A DNA stretch of 64,000 nt from JBBRHQ01 sp963815645 (lineage in GTDB: Bacteria > Actinomycetota > Thermoleophilia > Solirubrobacterales > 70-9): positions 1,922,001 through 1,986,000 of the forward strand of contig CAWFHL010000001.1 in assembly GCA_963815645.1 (NCBI GenBank). The letters run 5' to 3'. The notes under the pieces were generated by a model that saw only the letters and a program-made list of their open reading frames with translations, was not told the origin of the DNA and did no database searches. This document shows positions 1-8,499 of this stretch, piece by piece. Numbering within the stretch: the stretch's first letter is position 1; each line of letters begins with the position of its first letter. The translations under genes were made by a program, and so were the position numbers.

Positions 1-435
1 CCCGTGCAGCACCGCGAGCACCCCCTCACGCCAGCGGTAGCCGCCGGCCAGCTCGAGCCGCTGCTGTGCGGCGGCGTAGGCGGCCATCAGCTCCGGGCCC
101 GCGCCATCTCTCATCTCGGACTCGAGCCGCGCCAGCTCGGCCTCGGCGGCAATCGCCTCGGCGCGCCCTGAGAACACGTAGTCGCCGAGCGCGGCTCCCG
201 TATCGCGGGGCGGGCGCTGGTCGTGGAGCTCCACCCGCACGCCTTTGCCCAGCGCCATCCTGCCGGATTCGGGCGCCAGCTCGCCGGCCAGTAGGCGCAA
301 CAGGGTCGTCTTACCGGCGCCGTTGCGACCGGCCAGGGTCATCCGCTCACCGGCATCGAGCCGGAAGGAGATGTCGGAGAACAGCCGGCGGCCGCCAACG
401 AACACCTCGAGCTCTGTCGCGGTCGCTATCGCCAT
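1..435 (-). CDS. ABC-F family ATPase, N-terminal part (runs off left edge)
   Basis: Reading leftward from an ATG at 435 there is an open frame of 145 codons to the window edge. It contains an ABC ATPase N-terminus: a beta-strand start (ATELEVFVGGRRLF), then the Walker A motif GRNGAGKTT at about residue 43, followed by a Glu/Ala-rich helical stretch. ABC-F proteins are soluble twin-ATPase proteins that act on ribosomes rather than as transporters; the helical insertion after the first Walker A region and the absence of membrane segments fit that class. The Q-loop, signature and second ATPase domain lie outside the window, so assignment to ABC-F rather than another cytosolic ABC protein is likely but not proven. 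Confidence 0.75.
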   Translation of the reverse strand, partial: MAIATATELEVFVGGRRLFSDISFRLDAGERMTLAGRNGAGKTTLLRLLAGELAPESGRMALGKGVRVELHDQRPPRDTGAALGDYVFSGRAEAIAAEAELARLESEMRDGAGPELMAAYAAAQQRLELAGGYRWREGVLAVLHG

Positions 436-512
436 TTCAGAAGACAAAGGTGCCAACTCCCGACCGACCGGGTCGGCTTGACCGGACCTGGAGCCGGGGA
501 TATGGTCGCGGC

Positions 513-1445
513 ATGCCCAGGCTGGGATCGAGGACATTGGCGGCGGGTGTCTGCGGGCTGGCGGTGCTGACACTGGGCCTGTCCGCTCGCGCCGCACCGA
601 CCCAGGCTGTCCGGCCGAGGCCCCCGACCGGGAAAGCGAGCGAGGGTCCGATCGCGTTCGACAGCAACCGCGGCGGAGACTTCGAGCTGTTCACGATGAG
701 CCAGAGTGGTCGCAGCCTCCGCCAGCTGACGAACAACACGTCGTTTGACGGCGACGCCTCATATGACCCCAAGAGCGGCAAGATCGCCTTCGACAGCACC
801 CGCACAGGGAACGACGAGATCTTCACGATGGTCGAGAACGGCACACATCAACGGCAGCTGACTCACGATGGCGGGACCGACGAGGACCCCTCATACTCGC
901 CAAACGGCGGCGAGATCGTCTATGGCAGCGATCGTGACGGCGATTCGGAAATCTTCAAGATGCTCTCCGGCGGGAGCCATCAGCATCAGCTGACCCACAA
1001 CAAGAAGGATGATTCGGACGCCACCTTCGCCCACCACGGTCATCTGATCGTCTTCGTCAGCGATCGCAGCGGCAACGAGGACATCTTCACCATGGATGGC
1101 CAGGGCCGGCACCAGCACCGCCTCACCCGCACCAATTTCGACGAAGGACACCCCTCGTTCTCACCGAACGGCAAGCGAATCGTCTTCGAGGCCACCGTTC
1201 GCGGCAACGAGGACATCTACACGATGAGGGCCAACGGCACTCACCGGCGCCGTCTTACCCGCGCCTCGAGAGATGACCTGCATGCCTCCTATTCCCCCAG
1301 CGGCAAGCTGATCACATTTGAAAGCACGCGCGACCGGGACGCCGAGATCTTCACGATGCGGGCCGACGGCTCCCACCAGCACCAGGTGACTCACAATCGC
1401 GGGATCACCGACCGCCATCCATCCTGGGGCGCGAGGGCAGGCTGA
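513..1445 (+). CDS. Secreted TolB/PD40-type beta-propeller protein
   Basis: Protein of 310 residues. The ATG at 513 was chosen because it is followed by a clear signal peptide (Arg, hydrophobic core, ASARAA-like cleavage region by residue 28); the open frame extends upstream but that part overlaps the ABC-F gene in antisense. After the signal there are six repeats of about 43 residues, each with a core like IAFDSxRxGxxEIFTM followed by a QLT motif. This is the PD40/WD40-like repeat of TolB-type propellers. Six repeats are enough for a complete six-bladed propeller. No enzyme domain is fused, so a binding or scaffold role outside the membrane is the safest reading. Confidence 0.85.
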   Translation: MPRLGSRTLAAGVCGLAVLTLGLSARAAPTQAVRPRPPTGKASEGPIAFDSNRGGDFELFTMSQSGRSLRQLTNNTSFDGDASYDPKSGKIAFDSTRTGNDEIFTMVENGTHQRQLTHDGGTDEDPSYSPNGGEIVYGSDRDGDSEIFKMLSGGSHQHQLTHNKKDDSDATFAHHGHLIVFVSDRSGNEDIFTMDGQGRHQHRLTRTNFDEGHPSFSPNGKRIVFEATVRGNEDIYTMRANGTHRRRLTRASRDDLHASYSPSGKLITFESTRDRDAEIFTMRADGSHQHQVTHNRGITDRHPSWGARAG

Positions 1446-1524
1446 AGCAAAAGGGATCGGCCTGCGAGTTAGAGCCGGCAGGAACCGGCGGTGCAGACCC
1501 GAATGCCCAGCCGGGAGCCCAAAC

Positions 1525-2159
1525 GTGATCGTCGATTGCGCCCACTACGAGGACGGGGCCCGCCAGCAAGAGGGCCCGATGTCGGTTGCCGAGGCGGCCA
1601 GCCGGGCCGGCCGGGACGCCGGCTTCGTGTGGCTCGGCATCCACGACCCGACCGCGGAGGAGATGCGGGAGGTGGCGGACGCTTTTCCGGTGCACGAGCT
1701 GGCTATCGAGGACGCGAGCTCGAGCCACCAGCGGGCGAAGATAGAGGCCTACGAGAACCACTACTTCGTCGTCCTGCGGACCGCGCGCTACGACGATGAG
1801 AAGGAGCGGGTCGACTTCGGCGAGATCCACATCTTCGCCGGGCCCACGTCAAGCTCGTCCACGACGAGATCGGATCCCAGCGCGAGCTGCTGACCAGCAT
1901 CCTGCAGGCCAACCTGGCAGTGCTCGGGGCCCGGCAGAACGAGATCAGCGTTCAGCAGAACGAAACCGGCAAGCAGCTGACCCTGATCGCCACGATCTTC
2001 CTGCCGCTCAGCTTCATCACAGGCTTCTTCGGGATGAACTTCCCCTGGATGGTCGACCACATCGGCTCCTTTTGGGTGTTCGCCGTCTACGGGGTCGGCA
2101 GCCTGCTGATCTCCTGTGTGGCGCTGTACGCGCCGTTCCGGCGCAGCCACTATCTCTGA
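1525..2159 (+). pseudogene. corA: corA-like Mg2+ transporter, internal deletion plus frameshift
   Basis: The first 105 codons (from ATG 1525) match the cytosolic N-terminus of CorA-type channels up to EIHIFAGP. The frame then changes near 1843, and from about 1845 a second frame gives the end of the long stalk helix (DEIGSQRELL) and both C-terminal membrane segments, including the diagnostic GMN motif in GFFGMNFPWM. The recovered total is about 210 residues against more than 310 in the family, so roughly 100-150 residues of the cytosolic domain are missing exactly where the frame changes. One deletion explains both. The gene is therefore almost certainly inactive. An MgtA-type ATPase at 20638-23307 could supply Mg2+ uptake instead (inference). 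Confidence 0.85.
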
Positions 2160-3418
2160 CCGGTCCCCTCCGCTTGCACCCGGGCCAGGAGGACTTCGCG
2201 CTCGCGGGCGTTCCCGGTCAGCGATGCGGCCCGCTCGAATTCCGCCCCCGCCTCGTCGCCGCGTCCGAGCCTTGAGAGCAAGTCGCCCCGAACAGCCGGC
2301 AGTAGGTGATAGCCCGACAGCGAGGGGTCCTCGCCCAGGGCCTCGACGATGCTCAGTCCGGCCTCGGGTCCGAACGCCCTGCCGACCGCCACCGCGCGGT
2401 TCAGCTCGACCACAGGGGACCTCGTGAGTTGGGCGAGCCCGTCGTAGAGAGCGGCGATCCGCTCCCAGTCGGTGTCGGCGGGGGTGCGCGCGTCAGCGTG
2501 GCAGGCGGCGATCGCCGCCTGCAGCCCATAGGGACCGACCGTCCCGGAGCCGAGGGCGCGGGCGAGCGCCGCCTCACCGCGCGCAATCAGAACCCAATCC
2601 CAGCTCGCGCGGTCCTGCTCGTCGAGCGGGATCGCCTCGCCCCGTGGGCCGATCCTGGCGCGGGAGCGCGATGCCTGCAACTCCATCAGGGCAACGAGGC
2701 CGTGGGCCTCCGGCTCGCCGGGGAGCAGCCCTGCGAGGATCCGCCCCAGCCTCAACGCCTCCTCGATCAGTTCGGGACGGATCCACTCCTCTCCGGCGCT
2801 CGCCGCGTAGCCCTCGTTGAAGATCAGGTAGATGACCTCCAGGACCGCTTCGAGGCGGCCGGGCAGCTCTTCGCGCTCCGGCACCTCGAAGGGGACATCC
2901 GCCGCCGAGAGGGTGCGCTTGGCACGGACGATCCGCTGTGCCACGGTCGCCTCTTCGACGAGATAGGCGCGGGTGATCTCGCCGGTGGTGAGGCCCCCGA
3001 GAAGGCGCAGGGTCAGCGCCACCCTCGCATCGACCGAGAGCAGCGGATGGCAGGCGGTGAAGATCAGGCGCAGCAGGTCATCGTCGAACGGGTCGTCGAT
3101 TTCGGCGGCGAGTTCGCTGTGCTTCCCGTCTCCGCCTGCCTCGAGATTCCGTCCCAGCTCCTCCAGCTTGCGCGCGTGCACCTCGGAGCGGCGGAGGCGG
3201 TCCACGCCCCGGTTGCGCGCGGTGGCCATCAGCCAGGCGCCCGGCCTGTCCGGGACGCCTGACTCGGGCCACTGCTCCAGGGCTGCGAGCAGTGCCTCCT
3301 GGGCGAGGTCCTCGGCGAGGCCGATGTCGCCGACGACCCGGGCCAGCGAGGCGATCAACCGCGCCGACTCGATTCGCCAGACGGCCTCGACCGTGCGGTT
3401 GACGTCACGGCTCGCCAC
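2150..3418 (-). CDS. ECF42-type RNA polymerase sigma factor
   Basis: Protein of 422 residues. The N-terminal half has sigma-70 region 2 (LAEDLAQEALLAALEQWP, then PGAWLMATARNRGVDRLRR) and region 4 (ALTLRLLGGLTTGEITRAYLVEEATVAQRIVRAKRTL). The C-terminal half is an all-helical TPR-like extension with IFNEGYAAS and LTRSPVVELNRAVAVG, the hallmark of the ECF42 group, which is about twice the length of ordinary ECF factors. ECF42 genes are characteristically next to DGPF/YCII proteins, as here (34 bases upstream, same strand). No anti-sigma factor is visible. The C-terminal extension is thought to control activity in this group. Its 3' end overlaps the convergent corA remnant by 10 bases. Confidence 0.93.
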   Translation of the reverse strand: MASRDVNRTVEAVWRIESARLIASLARVVGDIGLAEDLAQEALLAALEQWPESGVPDRPGAWLMATARNRGVDRLRRSEVHARKLEELGRNLEAGGDGKHSELAAEIDDPFDDDLLRLIFTACHPLLSVDARVALTLRLLGGLTTGEITRAYLVEEATVAQRIVRAKRTLSAADVPFEVPEREELPGRLEAVLEVIYLIFNEGYAASAGEEWIRPELIEEALRLGRILAGLLPGEPEAHGLVALMELQASRSRARIGPRGEAIPLDEQDRASWDWVLIARGEAALARALGSGTVGPYGLQAAIAACHADARTPADTDWERIAALYDGLAQLTRSPVVELNRAVAVGRAFGPEAGLSIVEALGEDPSLSGYHLLPAVRGDLLSRLGRGDEAGAEFERAASLTGNAREREVLLARVQAEGTGQR

Positions 3419-3452
3419 TCGCGCCGGCCTCCCACTCGCTCCCGGCGGCCGT

Positions 3453-3881
3453 CTACTGCTTCGCCTCGACCTCGCGTCGCATCCGCTCCTCGTGCTCGCG
3501 CATCTCCGGCGTCATCTCCTCGCTGAAGTCGTCGGTCTCGAACACCGGCCGGATCTCCACCGCTGACTCGGGAGCGCTCTCGTCGAAGGGGATCCGCTTC
3601 GCCCACTCGATCGCCTCCTCCATCGAGCGCACCTGCCAGAGCCAGTAGCCGGCGAGCAGCTCCTTGGTCTCGGCAAAGGGACCGTCGACGACCCTGCGCT
3701 CGCTGGCGGCGAAGACCACCCGGGCGCCCTCGGAGCTCGCCTTCAGGCCTTCTCCGGCCAGCATCACCCCGGCCTTGATCAGCTCCTCGTTGAACGCCTG
3801 CATCGCGGCGAGCAGCTCCTGGCTCGGCATCTGCCCGGCCTCGCTCTCACCGTCTGCCTTGACCAGCACCATGACGCGCAT
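3453..3881 (-). CDS. YCII/DGPF-domain protein, partner of the ECF42 sigma factor
   Basis: Protein of 142 residues with the ferredoxin-like YCII fold. The defining motif DGPFAETKELLAGYW begins at residue 66 and is followed by the helix SMEEAIEWAKRIP. The start ATG at 3881 is preceded by a strong AAGGAGG ribosome site eight bases away. The enzymatic function of DGPF proteins is unsettled; the stable link with ECF42 factors suggests they are the main regulon members. It is the first gene of a two-gene unit, and a promoter resembling the published ECF42 consensus lies about 70 bases upstream of its start (see separate feature), implying autoregulation of the pair. Confidence 0.92.
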   Translation of the reverse strand: MRVMVLVKADGESEAGQMPSQELLAAMQAFNEELIKAGVMLAGEGLKASSEGARVVFAASERRVVDGPFAETKELLAGYWLWQVRSMEEAIEWAKRIPFDESAPESAVEIRPVFETDDFSEEMTPEMREHEERMRREVEAKQ

Positions 3882-3948
3882 CTCGTTCCTCCTTGGTGGA
3901 TCGCTTCGACCGGGGGTCTGGAATCTCCGATACCGGTCCTCCTACAAA

Positions 3949-3978
3949 GACGTCGAACGAGCGACGCGGAAATCGACA
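3949..3978 (-). promoter_or_regulatory. Putative ECF42-dependent promoter
   Basis: On the minus strand TGTCGA (3978-3973) is followed after 17 bases by CGAC (3955-3952), which runs directly into GTC. As I recall the literature on Streptomyces ECF42, the recognised elements are TGTCGA at -35 and CGA/TC at -10, which this site matches in sequence, spacing and position. It lies upstream of the DGPF gene and would leave a leader of about 60 bases. Confidence 0.6.
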
Positions 3979-4001
3979 GCGACTCCCTCTGTCACCGGTA
4001 C

Positions 4002-4940
4002 CTAAGGACGAGCAAGACGCCCTTCGGATTTCGTCCTAGGCCTGCCGCCGGCCGGTTTGTAGGTGATTCTCGTCCTGACCGATACCCGACCCTTGCGCTC
4101 CAGCCGGTGTCGTGCGCTTCCCTTCGCCTTGACCAAGAGAGTCACCGTGGTCGCGGGCGAGATCCTGTGGATCGCCCGGCCGCGGCCGATCACTCCCTTC
4201 CCGCGCAGCGAGACCTTCCCGGGACCCGGCGCGGTCACGCTGATCGCGACCGTTCCGTCCCCCTTGTCCCGCTTCAGCCTGCCGAGGCTGAAGCGATTCG
4301 AGCAGCGGCGATGGGTCGCCGCCTGGGTCGGGCATCCGTCCTGGCTGCGGTCCCCGTAGCGGTCGCGGTCGGCATCCGGCTCGACCGTCGCGGCGACGTT
4401 GACCCGGTAGGTCGGGAACGGCCCGGTAGCGGTGGCGGTGCTGCCAACCGGCACGTCTCCGGTGAACTGGAACATCTGGTCGCCGTTCGACATCGGGACG
4501 TTGATCCCAACCTCCGCGTCGTCACTGGGGTCGAGGCCGAGCGCCCAGCCGCGCTTCACCGGGATCCGCACCGGGAACCGGTAGCCCGAGTCAGGCTCCA
4601 GCGTCTCGGCGTCGCTCGTCGCAACCGCCTCATAGACGCCGGGTGGGGCCACGCGGTGAAACAGCTCCAGCCTCACGGTCCCCGCGGGAGTGTCGGGGCT
4701 GCTGTGGTAGCGCCAGCTCGTCAGCACGCCGCGGGGGGTCGTGTAGGGATTCGTTCCGGGGGTCGTCGAGAGCTGCACGACCGGAGCCTCCGCCCCGTAC
4801 ACCGGTGCCGTGGTCGTCTGCCCCAGCAGGGTCGAGCCGCCGGAGGCGACCGCAACCGAGACGCCCGCGCCCGCCGCAAGCGCCAACAGCGCCGGGATCG
4901 CCCTGATCAACCGAGCCTTGATCTTTGGGCGGTAGATCAC
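4002..4940 (-). CDS. Secreted protein with Asp-rich calcium-binding-like loop
   Basis: Protein of 312 residues. The first 35 residues form a signal peptide or membrane anchor (AIPALLALAAGAGVSVAVASG). A central beta-rich domain follows, then at about residue 190 the motif EPDADRDRYGDRSQDGCPT, a thrombospondin-type-3/Ca2+-loop-like D-x-D-x-D-x-Y-G-D pattern ending in a cysteine that can pair with one in the following HRRCSNRF. The last 90 residues resemble a cell-wall-associated Ig-like beta domain with many Lys and Arg. I associate this layout with abundant exported proteins of Solirubrobacterales, whose function is unknown to me. It stands alone; on its 5' side the sequence turns into the PHB-depolymerase remnant. 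Confidence 0.75.
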   Translation of the reverse strand: MIYRPKIKARLIRAIPALLALAAGAGVSVAVASGGSTLLGQTTTAPVYGAEAPVVQLSTTPGTNPYTTPRGVLTSWRYHSSPDTPAGTVRLELFHRVAPPGVYEAVATSDAETLEPDSGYRFPVRIPVKRGWALGLDPSDDAEVGINVPMSNGDQMFQFTGDVPVGSTATATGPFPTYRVNVAATVEPDADRDRYGDRSQDGCPTQAATHRRCSNRFSLGRLKRDKGDGTVAISVTAPGPGKVSLRGKGVIGRGRAIHRISPATTVTLLVKAKGSARHRLERKGRVSVRTRITYKPAGGRPRTKSEGRLARP

Positions 4941-4945
4941 ACAGC

Positions 4946-5358
4946 GATCCTAATCGACCGCCAGCTGGTTTACATGGTCGGGATGTCGGCTGGCATCTTC
5001 ATGACATCGATCATTGCCGCGGCCTACCCGCGCTGTTCGCAGCTGTCGCGATCAATGCAGGGGGTGCCTATGCCGACTCGACCTGCCTGCGGCCGGCTCG
5101 GTCCGGACAGTCAACACCCCCGATCGCTACTCCTCGACGGTCAGCGCCTACCGCGACCGGGGCGGTCGCCTCGTCGGAGAGCGCCGGCTCTTCCACGGGA
5201 TGAACCACTTCCGGCCTGGTCGCTCGAAGGACCCCGCCTGGGCGAACTGGACCGATCCCCGGGCGCCGAATGGAGCCAGCATCTCCTGGCGCTTCCTGTC
5301 CCGCTACACGAAGCGTGGCAGTGCGATGCGGTGTGCCGAGGCCGGGCCACGTCGCTGA
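4946..5358 (+). pseudogene. PHB-depolymerase/LpqC-type esterase remnant
   Basis: Three pieces of one protein appear in three successive frames: VYMVGMSAGIFMTSIIAAAYP (frame of 4974), then LFAAVAINAGGAYADSTCL (about 5027-5090), then a C-terminal piece with HGMNHFRPG and NGASISWRF (about 5105-5358). The first piece holds the nucleophile elbow GMSAG of the family, and the last holds the region around the catalytic His. The N-terminal half of the protein is absent. Two frameshifts and a missing start make it a pseudogene. Such esterases cleave polyhydroxyalkanoates or feruloyl esters; the fragment cannot tell which. Confidence 0.7.
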
Positions 5359-5387
5359 CTTGCCGGTCCACCGACTTCCAATCCGGT

Positions 5388-6219
5388 CTAGGTGAGCTCC
5401 CCAGCTGCCTGATACAACCGGGCGGTCAGCTCGGATAACCGCTCCTCGTTGTCGTCCTAGAAGCCCCGCCCGCTCTTCACTCCCAGCATGCCATCCTCGA
5501 CGTGCTTCTCGATCGTCGTCGACGCGCTCTGATCGGCGGCGAGCTCGGGGTAGAGCGCGTTTGAGATGTCCCGCAGGGTGTCGTGGCCGATCAGATCGGT
5601 CATCTGCAGCGGCCCGAACACCGGGACGAAGGCGCGCTGGGTCGTCTGGACCATCGAGTCGAGCTCCTGCGGTTCGGCGGCGCCGATGTCCACCAGGTGC
5701 AGCATCTCGCGCAGCATTGGCGTCCTCGCAGAAGCGCATGGTGGTCGAGAGGGTTTCCTCGCTCGTCCGCTCCCCGGCGACGACCTCGACGAAGATGATC
5801 AGCTGCGTCTGCACCGGATGGACGACGATGGCTCGCTCGGGGTGGGCGATGGCCGCGGCGAGCCGTGTCATCGGGAAGTTGGACGTCGAGCTCCAGAGGA
5901 GCACCTCGGAGCCGACCGCGGCCTCGATCTCCCGGTAGCAGGCCGACTTCACCTCGGCGTCTTCGACGATCGACTCCATCACGGCGGCGCACGGCCCCAG
6001 CGCCGTAGGGAGATCGTCGTGTGCGGAGACCCGAGCCAGAGCTCCTTCGAGATCCGAGGGATCCACAGCGCCGATCTCGGCCAGACTGGACATGCTCTCC
6101 CGCAGCCGCTCGTGCAACGTGCCCGCCGACTCGCCGGGTGACCATGCCCGCACCTCGTATCCGGCCAGGGCGAACTGCTGTGCGAACAGATGCCCGATGT
6201 AGCCCGCGCCGATACGAGT
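5388..6219 (-). pseudogene. 3-hydroxyacyl-CoA dehydrogenase remnant
   Basis: The reading begins directly behind the MMPL stop codon with RIGAGYIGHLFAQQFALAGYE, a Rossmann GxGxxG start without any initiator, and continues through the NAD domain (VLLWSSTSNFPMTRLA, IVVHPVQTQ). Near 5720 the frame changes into a C-terminal helical domain (DLIGHDTLRDISNALYPEL, DGMLGVKSGRGF). An amber codon follows GRGF at 5457-5459, after which the same frame continues for 22 more codons to TAG at 5388 in a style typical of the family tail. So the gene lacks its 5' end, has one frameshift and one nonsense codon. The family oxidises 3-hydroxyacyl-CoA in beta-oxidation. Confidence 0.85.
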
Positions 6220-8415
6220 CTACGCGCGGGCCGGCCTGCCCTCCGGCAGGGCTGGACTTCTGGAGGGGGTGGTCGTGCCGTGGCCGAAGCGAATGTCCGG
6301 CAGCACGCGACCCAGCCAACTCGGCACATGCCAGGCGGCTGGTCCCGCGACGCGCAGGAGCACCGGCACGAGTAGCAGCCGCACCAGGAAGGCGTCGAGC
6401 AACACGGCGATACCGAGGATCACCCCCATCTCCTTGGGCGGCAGGGGACCCGAGAGAGCGAAGGTGAAGAAGACGGCCACCATGACCGCCCCGGCAGCGA
6501 GGATGACGCGGCCGGAGTGGGCGAGGCCACCGACCATCGCCCGGTGCGCGTCTCCCTCCCTGTCCCAATGCTCCTTCGTCGAGGAGAGCAGGAAAACGGT
6601 GTAGTCCATCGAGATCGCGAAGATCATCGCGAAGAAGAACACCGGCGCCCAGGCGTCGAGGAAGCCCTGCGGCTGGAAGCCGAGCAATCCAGCGAGGTGG
6701 CCGTCCTGGAAGATCCACTTGGCGATCCCGAAGGCGGCACCGGTGGAGAGCAGATTGGTGATCACGCCGATCGCTGCCGCCACAGGCGCCTGGAATGCAA
6801 CCAGCAGGAGCAGGAAGCCGAGCGCCAGGACGACTCCGATCACCACGGGTGTCTTGGCCGCCAGCGCGGCCTCGAGGTCGTGGTTCTCGGCCGCGGGACC
6901 CCCGATCAGTACGCCGGGGGGGAGCTTCGAGCGGAGGCGATCGATGATTTGGCCGAGCCGGGAGCCCGCGGGATCGCTCGATGGGATCGCCTCGATCAAC
7001 GCCTGGGCACCGCCGCCAAGTCTGGGCGGAAGGGATTGGGCTATGCCCGAGTCACCCCGCAGCGCGGTCATCGTCTGACGCGCCGCCGAGGCCGGGGCGA
7101 CGATCTGCAGGGCGCCCGGTGCGCCTCGGCCGAAGCCGGCCTGGATCTGCTCATATCCCTGGCGAGACTGGTCGCCAGGTGGCACCACTTTGATTGACGG
7201 CATCCCGGTATGCAGCGAGACCACGGGTACGGCCAGGGCAAGCAGCGCGGCCACGGCGAGGCCGCCGAACGTGTACGGCCGCCGCCAGAGCAGCTCGCCC
7301 CAGCGGGCAAAGCCGGGCGAGCGATGCTCGCCGCTGTGCATCCAGGGAAGCGAGAAGCGATCGACCCGGGGGCCGAGGCTGGCGAGCGTCGCCGGCAGCA
7401 GCGTCAGCGTCGCGGCCAGCACGAAGATCACCGAGACGATGATCCCCAGAGAGGTCGATCGGAAGGCTGGACTCGGCACCAGCATCACCGCCGAGAGCGA
7501 GACCAGCACGGTCAGACCGGAGAAGAGGACGGCCTTGCCGGCCGTATCCATCGTCCTTGCCACCGCCTCGACCGGACCTAGCTTCTCGCCGAAATGGGCG
7601 CCTCGGTAGCGAAAGACGATGAACAGGGCGTAGTCGATGCCCAGCGCAAGCGAGAACATCAGCGCAAAGTTCATCGCCCAGATCGAGATCGGCGAGACCG
7701 TCGTTCCTAGGTAAAGCAGGCCTGCAGAGGCGGTCAGCCCGACGATGGTCAGCATCAATGGGAGGCCCGCGGCGACCAGCGAGCCGAAGGCCAGGACGAG
7801 AATCGCCATCGTCACCGGCCAGGAGATGAACTCGGACTTGAGCATCGCCTCGCGGTTCGCGTGGTTGAAATCCGACCACATCCCCGAGGCGCCGGTCACG
7901 TTGACGGCAACTCCCGGGCTGGCCGCGTCGGCAAGTTTGGACTTGACGCGGTCAGCGGCGGCGACCATCGCGTTGGGATCGGCGGCCGCGGCCGCTCGGA
8001 TCACGGCCGTATGGCCGTCGGGCGAGATCGAGATACCCGGCTGCGGCGCAGAGACACGACCCACGGCCGGATCGCGCCGCAGGACCCGTTCGGAAACGGT
8101 CACCGCTTGCCTGAACTCGGGCGCGGTCACCACGAGACCTCGCGAATGGACAGCGACTTGGAGGGCATAACTGCCGGTGCCGGCGAAGTCGCGATCGATC
8201 AGCTGGCGGGCCTGGACGGACTCCGAGCCGTTCGCCTGCCAGCCTGCGCCGGATAGCGCTGTCTCGACGCGGGGGGCGAGGACGCCGAGTCCCACGGCGA
8301 CCACCGCCCAGGCGATGAATACCCGTCCCCGATGCTCGGCCGCCAACCGGCCGAGGCGGCCGATCGGGCCGAGGGCGCTTTTCAGATCGGGACTCGGGTG
8401 GGAAGCGTTAATCAT
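6220..8415 (-). CDS. MMPL/RND-family membrane exporter
   Basis: Protein of 731 residues, a normal length for YdfJ-type actinobacterial MMPL proteins. It has a first membrane helix (VFIAWAVVAVGLGVLAP), a large extracytoplasmic loop with the Gly/Ser-rich N-terminal RND porter domain, five helices around residues 185-350, a second loop, and a second helix bundle from about residue 520. Both RND halves carry the expected Asp-Tyr pair in helix 4 or 10 (LGIDYALFIVFRYR and ISMDYTVFLLSS), which drives proton-coupled export. The start has a GGAGGA ribosome site. It is divergent from a TetR regulator with two operator-like half-sites between them, so it is probably repressed and then induced by the exported compound or lipid. 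Its stop directly abuts a broken dehydrogenase gene. Confidence 0.93.
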   Translation of the reverse strand: MINASHPSPDLKSALGPIGRLGRLAAEHRGRVFIAWAVVAVGLGVLAPRVETALSGAGWQANGSESVQARQLIDRDFAGTGSYALQVAVHSRGLVVTAPEFRQAVTVSERVLRRDPAVGRVSAPQPGISISPDGHTAVIRAAAAADPNAMVAAADRVKSKLADAASPGVAVNVTGASGMWSDFNHANREAMLKSEFISWPVTMAILVLAFGSLVAAGLPLMLTIVGLTASAGLLYLGTTVSPISIWAMNFALMFSLALGIDYALFIVFRYRGAHFGEKLGPVEAVARTMDTAGKAVLFSGLTVLVSLSAVMLVPSPAFRSTSLGIIVSVIFVLAATLTLLPATLASLGPRVDRFSLPWMHSGEHRSPGFARWGELLWRRPYTFGGLAVAALLALAVPVVSLHTGMPSIKVVPPGDQSRQGYEQIQAGFGRGAPGALQIVAPASAARQTMTALRGDSGIAQSLPPRLGGGAQALIEAIPSSDPAGSRLGQIIDRLRSKLPPGVLIGGPAAENHDLEAALAAKTPVVIGVVLALGFLLLLVAFQAPVAAAIGVITNLLSTGAAFGIAKWIFQDGHLAGLLGFQPQGFLDAWAPVFFFAMIFAISMDYTVFLLSSTKEHWDREGDAHRAMVGGLAHSGRVILAAGAVMVAVFFTFALSGPLPPKEMGVILGIAVLLDAFLVRLLLVPVLLRVAGPAAWHVPSWLGRVLPDIRFGHGTTTPSRSPALPEGRPARA

Positions 8416-8429
8416 GACTTTCCTCCGTA

Positions 8430-8491
8430 GTTAGTACGATCGTTCGTGCGAACTGGGGCGCGCGCAAGAACATACGACCGATCGTGCTAAC
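8430..8491. promoter_or_regulatory. Paired inverted operator for the TetR/MMPL divergent promoter
   Basis: GTTAGTACGATCGTTCGT at 8430-8447 recurs on the opposite strand at 8491-8474 as GTTAGCACGATCGGTCGT, with two mismatches over 18 positions. Each copy contains a nearly palindromic ACGATCGT core, as expected for a TetR dimer. The pair lies in the 84-base gap between the two start codons, so a bound repressor would cover both promoters. Confidence 0.8.
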
Positions 8492-8499
8492 TTGTCAAT

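Noticed and set aside
66..512. Longer version of the propeller protein starting at 66
   Set aside because: This part is antisense to the ABC-F gene and very Arg-rich; the signal peptide begins at 513.
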